Positions 8,689-17,599 of a DNA stretch of 64,000 bases are shown piece by piece. The notes under the pieces were generated by a model. The model worked only from the letters and a program-made list of their open reading frames with translations, searched no databases and was not told the origin of the DNA. The stretch's first letter is position 1. The number at the start of each line of letters is the position of its first letter. Source of the DNA: Rhodothermales bacterium (GTDB taxonomy: Bacteria; Bacteroidota; Rhodothermia; Rhodothermales; VXPQ01); assembly GCA_022821845.1 (NCBI GenBank), contig JAJECT010000005.1:1-64000 (forward strand), read 5' to 3'. A program made the position numbers and the translations under genes.

Positions 8689-9228
8689 ATGACAACCAAA
8701 CAGGCGGCAAAACAGGCGACCAGGCAGTTTTCGGCGCGCTTCCAGGCGGAATGCGCGGGGCGCACAATGGATATCGCCGTGCGACCGGGCCAGTTTGCAT
8801 GCAATGGCCGCGTCGTTCCGTTTTCGTACGAACGCCTTGGGCCGGAGCGCATCGCCTTGTTGCTCGGCGGCAAGAGTTACGTTGCTACGGCGCTGGAGGC
8901 GTCCGGGGACCGGTGGCGGATCGGGCTTGGCGGACAGGCGTTCGAGGTGACGCTGAAAGACGACCGGGCGTTGCTGTTCGAGCGTTTCGGGTTCTCACAG
9001 GGCGCCGAAAGCGACCTCCTCAAAATATGCGCGCCCATGCCCGGCATGGTGCTGTCCGTAGCGGCGGCGCCGGGGGCCGTCCTGGAGGCGGGAACCGGCG
9101 TACTGGTGCTGGAAGCCATGAAAATGGAAAACGAATTGCGTACGGAACGCGCGGGCACGGTGCAGGCAGTGCATGTTGCGCCGGGCGATACGGTGGGCAA
9201 GGGCGACCTTCTCCTTGAAATAGCGTAG
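8689..9228 (+). CDS. Biotin carboxyl carrier protein (acyl-CoA carboxylase subunit)
   Basis: 179-residue protein whose last 75 residues form a biotinyl domain: CAPMPGMVLSVAAAPG, then the biotinylation site LEAMKMENEL, then VAPGDTVGKGDLLLEIA. The biotinylated lysine carries carboxyl groups between carboxylase and carboxyltransferase subunits. The N-terminal half is the beta-rich linker usual in Bacteroidota propionyl/methylmalonyl- or acetyl-CoA carboxylase carrier proteins. The ATG at 8689 is used because the frame upstream (open to 8395) lies in the promoter and antisense to the His-triad gene. Partner subunits are not in the window, so the substrate is not determined. Confidence 0.9.
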   Translation: MTTKQAAKQATRQFSARFQAECAGRTMDIAVRPGQFACNGRVVPFSYERLGPERIALLLGGKSYVATALEASGDRWRIGLGGQAFEVTLKDDRALLFERFGFSQGAESDLLKICAPMPGMVLSVAAAPGAVLEAGTGVLVLEAMKMENELRTERAGTVQAVHVAPGDTVGKGDLLLEIA

Positions 9229-9232
9229 CGGC

Positions 9233-10210
9233 ATGTCCATCGCGCTTGTTACGGGAGCCACGGGATTCGTAGGGGCGGCGCTGACCCGGCGTCTGACGCA
9301 GGAGGGCGTCTCCGTGCGCGTTTTTCGCCGCCGCGGCTCCCGGCTTGATTTGTTGGGCGAGGCGGCGCAGCAGGTCGAACATGCGTTCGGGGACATTACG
9401 GACCCCCTTGCGCTGCGCGAGGCGATGCAAGGCGTGGCGTACGCGTATCATGTGGCCGGCAATATCGGATTCGGCTCGTCTCGCGTCCGAAATCGCCTCC
9501 TGTCCGTCAATGTGGACGGCACGGCCGCCGTGGTGAATGCGGCCCTGGACCAGGGCGTCCGCCGCCTGGTTCATGTCTCGTCTGTGGCGGCGCTTGGTCG
9601 CGCTACCCGTCCCGACGGGGCGCTGGACGAGGAGGCGGAGTGGCGTCGGTCCCGGTCCAGCAGCGCCTACGGGTATTCGAAATATCTTGCGGAAATGGAG
9701 GTGCGCCGGGGCGTCGCGGAGGGGCTGGATGCAGTGATGGTCAACCCTTCGCTTATTTTCGGGCTGGGCCGAAAAGGGGAAAACACGCGGCGCATGGTGG
9801 ACGAGATTCGCCGCAAACGGATGCGCTTGTATCCCGTCGGCGCTACGAGCGTGGTGGACGTGCTGGACGTGGTGGACGGCATGGTGCGCGCCATGCAGTA
9901 CGGCGAGGCGGGCGAACGATTCGTGCTGGCGGCCCATAACCTTTCCTGGCGAGAAATTTTCCGTCAACTGGCCGAGGCGTGCGGGGCGCCGCCGCCTGCT
10001 ATTCCTTTGCCCCCTTCCGTTGCGCTCGTCGCCGCCTGTTTTTCGGAGGCGGGCGCTTTTTTGACCCGTACGGAACCCCTGCTTCCGATAGCCCACGCCC
10101 ATTTCATGTCTGCGGAGCATCGGTACGACAATGCCCGCGCCCGCGAAAAACTGGGGTGGCGTCCCCGCCCGTTCGAGGAAACCGCGCGGCGCATCGCAGA
10201 GGCGCTGTGA
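9233..10210 (+). CDS. NAD(P)-dependent epimerase/reductase (extended SDR family)
   Basis: 325-residue extended short-chain dehydrogenase. It begins with the Rossmann glycine motif TGATGFVG, has HVSSVAALG and the catalytic YGYSK (YxxxK), and a C-terminal substrate domain. It is closest in style to dihydroflavonol-4-reductase/3-beta-HSD-like sugar or sterol-type reductases common in bacteria, so the exact substrate cannot be named. It starts four bases after the biotin carrier gene and precedes menG; such SDRs often sit next to quinone or cell-envelope genes. Confidence 0.9.
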   Translation: MSIALVTGATGFVGAALTRRLTQEGVSVRVFRRRGSRLDLLGEAAQQVEHAFGDITDPLALREAMQGVAYAYHVAGNIGFGSSRVRNRLLSVNVDGTAAVVNAALDQGVRRLVHVSSVAALGRATRPDGALDEEAEWRRSRSSSAYGYSKYLAEMEVRRGVAEGLDAVMVNPSLIFGLGRKGENTRRMVDEIRRKRMRLYPVGATSVVDVLDVVDGMVRAMQYGEAGERFVLAAHNLSWREIFRQLAEACGAPPPAIPLPPSVALVAACFSEAGAFLTRTEPLLPIAHAHFMSAEHRYDNARAREKLGWRPRPFEETARRIAEAL

Positions 10211-10235
10211 CGTTCGGCCGGCCTGCGAATACGCC

Positions 10236-10280
10236 GATAAAGTCCGCAAAGATCAGCGGCTTGCGGGAGCGTGCAGGCAA
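10236..10280. repeat. Degenerate copy of the dispersed inverted-repeat element
   Basis: GATAAAGTCCGC...GCAGGCAA aligns with small indels to the left end of the 58.4-kb element (GATTAAATCCGC...GCTGGCAA). A 9-base inverted repeat (CAGGGTCCG/CGGACCCTG) follows within the same intergenic gap. It lies between the SDR gene and menG. Confidence 0.45.
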
Positions 10281-10418
10281 ACAGGGTCCGTAACGCATTG
10301 CGCGGCCCTGCGACGTCTCGGTAACCCCTGCGCGGACCCTGCGTATCGGGTTGGGCGTATGCTTGGCGCCATCGAAACCGGATATTCCTGTTGCGTTTTG
10401 TCCACGTTGCCCCACTCC

Positions 10419-11141
10419 ATGCCGCCGCCGGGCCAGGCCCCGGGCAAGAGGGAAGCCGTCGAAGTTATGTTCGACGGGGTGGCTTCCCGGTACGATTTGC
10501 TGAATCGGCTGCTGAGTTTCGGCCTGGATTCCGCGTGGCGCCGGGCCGCGATCCGCCTGCTGCGCAGGGAAGCCCCGGTCCGGATTCTGGATGTGGCGAC
10601 CGGCACCGCCGACCTGGCCCTTGCCGCCGCGTCGATGCGCCCCGAGCAGGTCGTGGGGATCGATATTTCCGAGCGAATGCTGGCGCGCGGGCGGGAAAAG
10701 GTCCGGCGCAAGGGGCTGGGCGAAACCATCGCGCTGGAATACGGCGACGCGGCGCGCTTGCCTTTCCCGGACGCCGCTTTCGACGCGGCGCTGGTCGGGT
10801 TCGGCGTACGCAATTTCGAGCATCTTCAGGACGGCATTCGGGAGATTCGGCGCGTACTCCGTCCCGGAGGGGCGCTCGTCGTCCTTGAGTTCAGTCAGCC
10901 GGGCGCATGGCCGATCCGAAAACTGTACGAGGTCTACTCGGACGTTGCGTTGCCCTTCGCCGGTCGTCTTTTGTCCGGCAATTCGGAAGCCTACAAATAT
11001 TTGCCTGCGTCCGTAAAGGTGTTTCCCTCCGGCGAGCGTTTCCTGGACGAACTGCGGCAGGCCGGGTACGAGGATTTGTTGTGGAAGCCGTTGACGTTTG
11101 GCGTGGTGTCCCTGTACAGGGGTCGGAAGCCGGGGGCCTGA
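10419..11141 (+). CDS. menG: Demethylmenaquinone/ubiquinone C-methyltransferase (MenG/UbiE)
   Basis: 240-residue SAM-dependent methyltransferase for the last step of menaquinone synthesis. Family signatures are present: MFDGVASRYDLLNRLLSFGLD at the start, ILDVATGTADLAL (SAM motif I), VGIDISERML, and VGFGVRNFEHLQDGIREIRRVLRPGG, ending with PLTFGVVSLYRG. The ATG at 10419 gives the usual length; an in-frame ATG at 10359 is possible, while the ORF track start at 10131 would run through the repeat element. MenG is favoured over UbiE because this phylum uses menaquinone. Confidence 0.93.
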   Translation: MPPPGQAPGKREAVEVMFDGVASRYDLLNRLLSFGLDSAWRRAAIRLLRREAPVRILDVATGTADLALAAASMRPEQVVGIDISERMLARGREKVRRKGLGETIALEYGDAARLPFPDAAFDAALVGFGVRNFEHLQDGIREIRRVLRPGGALVVLEFSQPGAWPIRKLYEVYSDVALPFAGRLLSGNSEAYKYLPASVKVFPSGERFLDELRQAGYEDLLWKPLTFGVVSLYRGRKPGA

Positions 11142-11240
11142 GGCGCGCCGGTTTTTCTCCGCGCCGCGCAGGCCCGTCGCCGCGCAGCGAACGCCGCGCA
11201 GGAAGTCCAATCGCCTGTATAATTCCCTTTATACGCCCTT

Positions 11241-11561
11241 CTATTCCCCGGAAGCCGACGATTCGCCGGGAACCAGTACGGCGTTCAGGGAGCCGATGAG
11301 TTCTCCTATATCCTCTTGCAGGTCGGCTTCGGCATCGGTCTTTTTTTCGCGTTCCGCGTAGAGTTCGTCGGCGATGTGCAACGCCACCATCACCGGGGCC
11401 GTTATGTCCGACTGGTCGGGATGGTCTCGCTGGAATTTCCTGATTTTCGTATCGACGAAGCGCACGATTTCGCGCAAGCGCTGTTCGTTCCCTTGCGTTA
11501 CTTGCAGGGAATAGTCGCGATTCAGAATGCGGACGCGGATGGACTGGGGCACGGTGGGCAC
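11241..11561 (-). CDS. zapA: Cell division protein ZapA
   Basis: 106-residue ZapA-family protein, a cytosolic activator and cross-linker of FtsZ filaments. The N-terminal globular part reads IRVRILNRDYSLQVTQGNEQRLREIVRFVDTKI, followed by a C-terminal helix (VMVALHIADELYAEREKKT). It is the last gene of the infC-pheT group, 28 bases after the coiled-coil gene. Its presence next to pheT is common in this phylum. Confidence 0.9.
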   Translation of the reverse strand: MPTVPQSIRVRILNRDYSLQVTQGNEQRLREIVRFVDTKIRKFQRDHPDQSDITAPVMVALHIADELYAEREKKTDAEADLQEDIGELIGSLNAVLVPGESSASGE

Positions 11562-11589
11562 CGGTTTTTGCGGATCGGAAACGCCGGGA

Positions 11590-12057
11590 TTATGCGTCGT
11601 TGTGCGCTTGTTCTATATGTTCGTCCAGCGTTTCGATGAAGGAGCGCAGGTCGTTTTTCAGCGCGTCCGGGTTGCGGGGCACCGAGAAAAAGGCATGATC
11701 CGGGTTGACGGCGGGCCGTTTTTCCAGATCGCGCACTTTTTTCAGGAGGTCGGCGTTGGTTGCGCGCAAGGCTTTGACGAGCTGGATGGTTTCCTCCACG
11801 CGACGGCGCAAGGTTTCCAGCGTGGCCGGTTCCGGCATGGATTCCGGCTCCGCTATGGACTCCGGTTCCGTTTCCAGCGGCGGTATGGGCTCCGCCGCCA
11901 GCCCCCGTATTGATCCCGTTTCCGGATTCGATTCCGGCTCCAGCGCCGGGATGGATTCAGGTTCCATTTCCGGGTCCGGTTCGACGCCTGTTTCCGTATT
12001 CGGCATATCGGCAAAGAGGTCTGGTGTGAAGTCGCCCGTCTCGCAGGGTATCGACAT
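11590..12057 (-). CDS. Coiled-coil protein between pheT and zapA
   Basis: 155 residues. The N-terminal half is low complexity with EPES/EPESIP-like repeats (about residues 25-75), very acidic; the second half is a helical coiled coil (LETLRRRVEETIQLVKALRATNADLLKKVRDLEKR) with a short tail. No enzymatic motif is seen. Its place directly before zapA, and the coiled coil, suggest a divisome-associated structural protein of ZapB-like style, but this is inference only; homologues in this position are usually annotated as hypothetical. Confidence 0.75.
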   Translation of the reverse strand: MSIPCETGDFTPDLFADMPNTETGVEPDPEMEPESIPALEPESNPETGSIRGLAAEPIPPLETEPESIAEPESMPEPATLETLRRRVEETIQLVKALRATNADLLKKVRDLEKRPAVNPDHAFFSVPRNPDALKNDLRSFIETLDEHIEQAHNDA

Positions 12058-12120
12058 GGCGATGCATTGAATATCGGAAATAAAGCGCCGCCTTGCCGCC
12101 TTGTCGGGGCGCGCAACAGG

Positions 12121-14661
12121 TTATTCGCTTCGCAGCGCCGCGCCGTGCGTTTTTTCCAGTGCGTGGACGATACGAGCCATCTTTTTGTTCACTTCCCGAT
12201 CCGTGAGCGTCCGGTTGGCCCCGAAACGCAGGGCAAAAGCCACGCTTTTCTTGTCCGGCTCCACTTGCTCGCCTTCGTACAGGTCGAAGAGGCGGACCTC
12301 TTGCAAAAGGCGGCCCCCGGCTTGCCGAATCGTTTGCAGCAGCCCGCCCGCCGGTTCCTTGCGGTCCACGACGAGGGCCATGTCGCGTTCCACGGAAGGA
12401 TGGCGCGTTACGGGCCGATATGCGCGGTCAAGGCCCGGCGCGGCGCGCCGAACGAGGCGGGTCCAGTGCAATTCCGCCGCATAGATCCTGTCTTCGGGCG
12501 CGCTGCCGCCGGCGTCGTCCGGCGCAATCTCCAGGATATTTCCAATCGGTACGTTTCCCGAAAAAATGTCCAGTCGGGCGGGGGCGTCGGTTGCGGGTTC
12601 CATGCGGACGTCGGGCGCGCGCAGGCGGCGGAGCAGCATTTCTGCCGCGCCTTTCGCGTCGAACAGGTCGAACGGACGGGCGGACGCATTCCACCCCGCC
12701 TCCGCAGCGTATCCCGAAAAAGCGAGCAGCAAGGATTCGTGCTCCGCATAGCGCTCCGTCGCCGCGCTGTTCTGCGCTGGGTTGTGGTCTGCGCTGTTCG
12801 CTGCGCCGCCCTCCGTATCGCGCTCGCCGTCCGTTTGCCGAAACACATGCCCGAATTCAAAAAACCGCATCGCCCGCTGCCCGTGATTGCGGTTAAATTC
12901 GATAGCCTGCACTGCGCCGGCCAATAAACTGGGCCGCAGGGCCGCCATTTCGCTGGAGATCGGATTGCGCGTTCGAACCACCTGTTCGGGGGCGTAGCCC
13001 GCAATCCGCGCAAATCGTTCCGCCGTTTCCAGCCGCAACATGCTGTTCGCGTAGATTTCCCGGTGCCCCGTGCAGGCCAGGAGGGTGCGGGCCGTCCGCC
13101 GCAAGCGCGTTTCGGGACTTTGGCGCGCTCCGTCCCCGGACAGGGGGGCGGCGCGGTCCGGTTCCGGTATGCGATCGTACCCGTAGAGGCGCGCAATTTC
13201 CTCGATCACGTCCGCCTCCCGCTCGACGTCGGGGCGGAAGGGGGGCGCGACGCAGCGAAGCCGGGCGGTTTCCGCCTCGCCTTCCTGCGCTATGTCGAAA
13301 CCGATGCTTTGCAGCAGGCGCGCGCTGACGTCCAGCGGAATGCGTACGCCCAGCACCGCCGCTATCCGCGTTGCGCGTACGGCGATCGACGTGGGCGTCG
13401 CGGGCGCGGGGTGGGCGTCCACCATGCCGGGGACCACCGTGCCGCCGCCGAGCTCCGCCATGAGCGCGGCGGCCCGCGCGGCGGCGCGTGCCTGCCCGGT
13501 GGGGTCCACGCCGCGTTCGAAGCGATAGCTGGCGTCGCTCTGGACGCCAAGCGCCTTGGCCGTTCTGCGAATGTGCGACGGGTCGAAGAAGGCGGACTCC
13601 ACCAGCACGTTGCGCGTGGTTTCCCGGACCTCCGAATTTTGCCCGCCCATCACGCCGCCGATGGCTACGTCCCGTTCAGCGTCTGCAATCATGACGGCGC
13701 CGGGAGGGATTACGCGCTCCTTGTCGTCAAGCGTGGTAAACGGCGTGGGGGCCTCCGTGAGCCGTACGCGAATGCGCTGTCCGCCGAGGGCGTCGAAATC
13801 AAACGCATGCAACGGTTGGCCCATGTCGTGGAGCACGTAATTCGTGACGTCCACGATGTTGTTGCGGGGCCTTAGCCCGATGGCCTTCAGCCTGGCCTGG
13901 AGCCAGGGCGGGGATTCGCGGACGGTTACGTCGCGCACGATCATCGCCACGTACCGCGGACACGCCTCGGGGGCTTGTATGTCTATCGAGACGAGTTGGG
14001 CCGCTTCGCCGCCGGGTTTCGGCTCGGGCGCTTCCGGGAGCCGCAGGGCGCCCCCGGTGAGCGCTGCCGCGTCGCGGGCTACGCCGAGGTGGCTGGCGGC
14101 GTCCGGCCGGTTGGGCGTAACGCTTACGTCCAGCACGGCGTCCCGGTGCGCCACGCCGCAGGCCGCAAGGTATTCCGCGAACGGCTGCCCGATGCGGGGC
14201 GTTGCCCCGTCCTCGCCCGTCAGCACCATGATTTCGTCGTGGTTGTCGGACAGGCCCAGTTCGTCTTCCGCGCAAATCATGCCTTCCGAGGGTTCGCCGC
14301 GCAGTTTCGTTTCGCGGATGACGACGGGCGCGCGCCGGTCGGGGTTTTTGCGGTCGGGCAAGGAGAGCGTGGCCCCCGGCGTGGCGACCGGCACGTATTG
14401 CCCGGCGGCCACATTCGGGGCGCCGCACACGATGCGGGCGATTTCCGGGCCGCCCAGGTTCACTTCGCAGCAGGCAAGCCGGTCGGCGTTCGGATGGGGG
14501 CGTACGCGCTCCACCCGCCCCACGACCACCCCGTCCAGCGACGACCCGATTTCCCGGACTTCTTCCACCTCCAGGCCGCCCATGGTGAGGATTTCGGCCA
14601 GTTCCTCCGGGCTTTCCTTGACGGGGGCGTATTCCCGCAGCCAGTTGTAGGAGATATTCAT
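12121..14661 (-). CDS. pheT: Phenylalanyl-tRNA synthetase beta subunit
   Basis: 846-residue beta chain of the (alpha-beta)2 enzyme that charges tRNA-Phe. The start MNISYNWLREYAPV is canonical. A tRNA-binding domain (about 40-150, ending ICAEDELGLSDNHDEIMVL), B3/B4 editing domain (about 210-400), B5 and B6-B7, and a C-terminal anticodon-binding FDX-ACB domain (YRPVTRHPSVERDMALVV) can be followed in order. Length is slightly above the usual 800 because of a Thr/Ala/Asn-rich insertion near residue 620. It is 83 bases downstream of pheS. Confidence 0.97.
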   Translation of the reverse strand: MNISYNWLREYAPVKESPEELAEILTMGGLEVEEVREIGSSLDGVVVGRVERVRPHPNADRLACCEVNLGGPEIARIVCGAPNVAAGQYVPVATPGATLSLPDRKNPDRRAPVVIRETKLRGEPSEGMICAEDELGLSDNHDEIMVLTGEDGATPRIGQPFAEYLAACGVAHRDAVLDVSVTPNRPDAASHLGVARDAAALTGGALRLPEAPEPKPGGEAAQLVSIDIQAPEACPRYVAMIVRDVTVRESPPWLQARLKAIGLRPRNNIVDVTNYVLHDMGQPLHAFDFDALGGQRIRVRLTEAPTPFTTLDDKERVIPPGAVMIADAERDVAIGGVMGGQNSEVRETTRNVLVESAFFDPSHIRRTAKALGVQSDASYRFERGVDPTGQARAAARAAALMAELGGGTVVPGMVDAHPAPATPTSIAVRATRIAAVLGVRIPLDVSARLLQSIGFDIAQEGEAETARLRCVAPPFRPDVEREADVIEEIARLYGYDRIPEPDRAAPLSGDGARQSPETRLRRTARTLLACTGHREIYANSMLRLETAERFARIAGYAPEQVVRTRNPISSEMAALRPSLLAGAVQAIEFNRNHGQRAMRFFEFGHVFRQTDGERDTEGGAANSADHNPAQNSAATERYAEHESLLLAFSGYAAEAGWNASARPFDLFDAKGAAEMLLRRLRAPDVRMEPATDAPARLDIFSGNVPIGNILEIAPDDAGGSAPEDRIYAAELHWTRLVRRAAPGLDRAYRPVTRHPSVERDMALVVDRKEPAGGLLQTIRQAGGRLLQEVRLFDLYEGEQVEPDKKSVAFALRFGANRTLTDREVNKKMARIVHALEKTHGAALRSE

Positions 14662-14744
14662 GGTTTGCCGTGTCGTTGCGTTGGGCGAGGCGGGCCGCGC
14701 GCATTGCGTTCATGCAGGCGGCGAAGCTGCCTGTATCCGCGGCC

Positions 14745-15737
14745 TTAAAATTGCTCCAGAAACCGGATGTCGTTTTCGTAAAAGGCGCGAATGTCGCGGA
14801 TGCCGTAGCGCAGCATGGCGATGCGCTCGACGCCCATGCCGAAAGCGTAGCCCGTCCATCGTTCCGGGTCTAGGTCCACGGCGGCGAATACGTTGGGGTC
14901 CACCATGCCGCACCCGAGGATTTCCAGCCAGCGCCCTTGCTGGGGCAGCGTCTCGTCGGCCCACCAGATGTCCACCTCGGCGCTGGGTTCCGTGAACGGG
15001 AAAAAGCTGGGACGAAAACGCATGCGGGCGTCGTCGCCGAACATGGCCTGCACGAACAGGCGCAGCGCCTGTTTCAGGTCGGCGAAAGAGACGCCTTCGT
15101 CCACGTACAAGCCTTCCACCTGATGAAACAGGCAGTACGATTTGTAGGAAACGGCCTCGTTGCGGTACACCCGGCCGGGCACGATAATGCGCACCGGCGG
15201 CGGTTCGGCGACGAGTGCGCGTATTTGCACGGGCGAGGTATGCGTACGCAAGAGCACCCGATCCGGCTCCAGGAAAAAGGTATCCTGCATGTCCCGCGCA
15301 GGGTGGTCCGCCGGAAAGTTCAGCGCCGTGAAATTATGCCATTCCGTTTCGATTTCCGGTCCGGTGGCGATAGAAAATCCGAACCCTTCGAATATCTGCG
15401 CGATGTCGTGCAGCGTGTGCGTCAGCGGATGCAGGGAGCCTGGCGGCGCGGGGAGGCGGCCTGGAAGCGTACGGTCCATGCGGGCCGCCCGGGGCGCGTC
15501 GTCGCGCGGCGCCTGGCTGGCTTCGAAGGCGGCGAGCCGCGCCTCGGCCTGTTGCTTGGCCTGGTTAATGCGTTGGCCAAGCGCTTTGCGTTCCTGCGGA
15601 GGGACTTCCGGAATCCGTTTGAACATTCCGGTTATTTTCCCGCTTTTCCTCCCGAGGTACTTGACCCGGAACGCTTCGGCGGCCTCCGTCGAGTCAATGA
15701 TTTCCGACTCGATGTCTTTCAGGATGTCGTCGGGCAT
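14745..15737 (-). CDS. pheS: Phenylalanyl-tRNA synthetase alpha subunit
   Basis: 330-residue class II synthetase subunit. A short N-terminal coiled coil ([19 protein letters not shown]) precedes the catalytic core with [20 protein letters not shown], the motif 2 region [19 protein letters not shown] with [10 protein letters not shown], and [10 protein letters not shown] and [12 protein letters not shown] (motif 3). It lies 27 bases downstream of rplT and upstream of pheT in the translation operon. Confidence 0.97.
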   Translation of the reverse strand: MPDDILKDIESEIIDSTEAAEAFRVKYLGRKSGKITGMFKRIPEVPPQERKALGQRINQAKQQAEARLAAFEASQAPRDDAPRAARMDRTLPGRLPAPPGSLHPLTHTLHDIAQIFEGFGFSIATGPEIETEWHNFTALNFPADHPARDMQDTFFLEPDRVLLRTHTSPVQIRALVAEPPPVRIIVPGRVYRNEAVSYKSYCLFHQVEGLYVDEGVSFADLKQALRLFVQAMFGDDARMRFRPSFFPFTEPSAEVDIWWADETLPQQGRWLEILGCGMVDPNVFAAVDLDPERWTGYAFGMGVERIAMLRYGIRDIRAFYENDIRFLEQF

Positions 15738-15764
15738 CTGGCTGCGCCCGTTTGGGTAAGGATA

Positions 15765-16115
15765 CTATTTTCCGGCGAGATGCTGCGTAATCCGCTGGAA
15801 CGTTTCCGGGTCGCGCACGGCGATGTCCGCAAGCGCCTTTCTGTTCAGGGCGACGCCGCTTTTCCGCAGTCCGCCCATGAAACGGGAATAGGTGGTGCCG
15901 TTCAGGCGCGCCGCCGCGTTGATCCGGGCAATCCAGAGCCGGCGGAACGCCCGCTTGCGCTGGCGGCGATCCCGATAGGCGTACCCGAGGGCCTTGTCTA
16001 CGGAGTGCTTGGCGACCGTATAGATTTTGGAGCGCGCGCCGCGATAGCCTTTGGCCATCCGGAGGATTTTCTTGCGGCGCCGCCTGGACGCTACGCTGTG
16101 GGCGGTACGTGGCAT
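15765..16115 (-). CDS. rplT: 50S ribosomal protein L20
   Basis: 116-residue basic protein with the L20 signature: [32 protein letters not shown] and [21 protein letters not shown], then [23 protein letters not shown]. It binds 23S rRNA early in large-subunit assembly and is often the autoregulator of the infC-rpmI-rplT operon. It starts 16 bases after rpmI. Confidence 0.98.
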   Translation of the reverse strand: MPRTAHSVASRRRRKKILRMAKGYRGARSKIYTVAKHSVDKALGYAYRDRRQRKRAFRRLWIARINAAARLNGTTYSRFMGGLRKSGVALNRKALADIAVRDPETFQRITQHLAGK

Positions 16116-16131
16116 AAGAACTAAAGAGCGA

Positions 16132-16332
16132 TCAGGACTGAATAAGCCGTTTCATGCGCGGCGCGTCGGTTTTGTCGACGAGCGTGCTTTCGCGCAGGCC
16201 GCGCTTGCGTTTGGCCGATTTCTTGGTCAGGATGTGGCTTTTGTACGCCTTTTTGCGGGCCAGCTTCCCGGAGCCGGTTACTTTGAAGCGTTTCCGGGCG
16301 CCGCTATTTGATTTCATCCTGGGCATAAGCAC
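16132..16332 (-). CDS. rpmI: 50S ribosomal protein L35
   Basis: 66-residue L35 with [21 protein letters not shown] and [16 protein letters not shown]. It sits between infC and rplT as in most bacteria. The 221-base gap from infC (16333-16553) holds no gene; just after the infC stop it contains a stable hairpin AGCCC-GAGA-GGGCT (16501-16514) with no U-tract, so a processing or regulatory role is as likely as termination. Confidence 0.97.
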   Translation of the reverse strand: MLMPRMKSNSGARKRFKVTGSGKLARKKAYKSHILTKKSAKRKRGLRESTLVDKTDAPRMKRLIQS

Positions 16333-16553
16333 GTTGCGCCGGTCGCGCGGGCCTCGAAAGCGCCGGGCGTTTCCGGACGATGCGCATGTCCGCGCGCCGT
16401 ACAGGCAGGGACATGCCGGGTAAGGGTATTCAAAAAAGGGCTAAACTATAAATACGACGCAGGCGCCAGCGGAGTTCCCGGCCTTTTCGGATTTCCTCGC
16501 AGCCCTCTCGGGCTTTTGCTCGGACCCCGGGTTTGCGGCCCGCTGATTTCCCG

Positions 16554-17231
16554 CTATTTTTTGTCCGGCGCCAGGATGGTGGTCATGCGGCGGCCTTCCA
16601 TGCGGGGCGGCTGATCGATGCGGCCCACGTCCTCCAGCTCCTCGGTGAATCGCTTCAGCAACGCCATGCCCTGGTCCTTGTAAATGATGTCCCGGCCGCG
16701 AAACTGCACCCACGCCTTTACCTTGTTGCCGTTTTCCAGGAAACTCCGCGCATGGCGCGTCTTGAATTCAAAGTCGTGCGTGTCCGTATGCGGGCGGAAG
16801 CGCACTTCCTTCAGCTGGATGGTTTGCGATTTTTTGCGCTGTTCCTTCCCTTTTTTCTGTTGTTCGTACCGAAACTTCCCGTAGTCCACGATCTTGCACA
16901 CCGGCGGATCCGCCGAGGGGGCAATCTCGACCAGGTCCATTCTGTGCGCGCGGGCGCGTTTCAGCGCCTCGTCGATATAGACAACATGGTGTTCTCCGCT
17001 GGGATCTACGACCCGGACCATATTGGCCCGAATATCCTCGTTGATGCGTACTTTGCGAGCGATGGTTCTTCTTTCTTTTTTGTGGGTGGCCGGGGGCGGG
17101 GAAGCGCCTGGGCCGCGTTCCGCATGCCGTCGGACGGCAATCCGGGGCGCGCCGGGCGCCTTGTGCTTTCGTGCGGGGGCCTGCGCCTGTTCTGCAAGAG
17201 GGCGGCGGGCTCCCGTATCGTTTTCACGCAA
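16554..17231 (-). CDS. infC: Translation initiation factor IF-3
   Basis: IF3 core from about residue 55: RTIARKVRINEDIRANMVRVV, ALKRARAHRMDLVEIAP, VCKIVDYGKFRYEQQKKGKEQRK, and C-terminal domain VRFRPHTDTHDFEFKTRHA and WVQFRGRDI. It prevents premature 30S-50S joining and checks initiator tRNA. The frame as given starts at TTG (17231) and adds about 55 Ala/Pro/Arg-rich residues before the core. No ATG is available close to the core, so the true start is unsure; infC commonly uses a rare start codon. First gene of the minus-strand operon infC-rpmI-rplT-pheS-pheT-coiled coil-zapA. Confidence 0.93.
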   Translation of the reverse strand: MRENDTGARRPLAEQAQAPARKHKAPGAPRIAVRRHAERGPGASPPPATHKKERRTIARKVRINEDIRANMVRVVDPSGEHHVVYIDEALKRARAHRMDLVEIAPSADPPVCKIVDYGKFRYEQQKKGKEQRKKSQTIQLKEVRFRPHTDTHDFEFKTRHARSFLENGNKVKAWVQFRGRDIIYKDQGMALLKRFTEELEDVGRIDQPPRMEGRRMTTILAPDKK

Positions 17232-17256
17232 GCCGGGCGCGTTTGGTTTCGTCTGA

Positions 17257-17286
17257 ATTGTAACGATGTTGTGCAGACGGGATCAA
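17257..17286 (-). promoter_or_regulatory. Candidate promoter for infC operon
   Basis: On the minus strand TTGATC (17286-17281), 18 bases, TACAAT (17262-17257), about 26 bases before the TTG start at 17231. If it is used, the large inverted repeat at 17327-17394 lies upstream of transcription rather than in the leader. Confidence 0.35.
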
Positions 17287-17326
17287 AAAATATTCCTGGA
17301 AATCCTGCCGAAACCCGCTGTCGCTG

Positions 17327-17394
17327 CGCGCACGGGGCCGCGGCCTCCGTCCATGGAGCAAGGCGCCGGCGTCTTTCCCGCGGCCCCGTGCGCG
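17327..17394. repeat. 17-bp perfect inverted repeat upstream of infC
   Basis: The arms CGCGCACGGGGCCGCGG (17327-17343) and its exact complement (17378-17394) enclose a 34-base loop containing a small CTCC/GGAG hairpin. On the plus strand it is followed by GCTTTTT, like a terminator, though no plus-strand gene ends there. The surrounding gap 17232-17599 otherwise holds the two candidate promoters and no gene. Confidence 0.75.
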
Positions 17395-17500
17395 GCTTTT
17401 TCAGTTTCGTTCGCATCGCCTGCGTCTGACCTGCTGCAAGCCTCTCGACCCTCGATTTCACGTATTCGCGGATTGTTCATCAAGTCCGCGCCGAAGGGGC

Positions 17501-17529
17501 TTGACAGCATTCGGGACGTGTCCTATTTT
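17501..17529 (+). promoter_or_regulatory. Strong sigma70-like promoter for the two exported-protein genes
   Basis: TTGACA (17501-17506), exactly 17 bases, TATTTT (17524-17529), with a G following, so it also ends like the Bacteroidota -7 element. It lies 70 bases before the ATG at 17600. Confidence 0.6.
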
Positions 17530-17599
17530 GAAAATGTAGCCTACATCTGGCTGGGCCTCGGCTCGCCTGATTTTTTGCAAACTAACCCGATACGGAATC

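Noticed and set aside
16501-16520. Plus-strand terminator-like AGCCCTCTCGGGCTTTT
   Set aside because: No plus-strand gene ends nearby; it lies in the minus-strand infC-rpmI gap, so it is noted only as a hairpin.
17006-17461. 151-residue minus-strand ORF near infC
   Set aside because: Overlaps infC in another frame and the inverted repeat; no conserved sequence.
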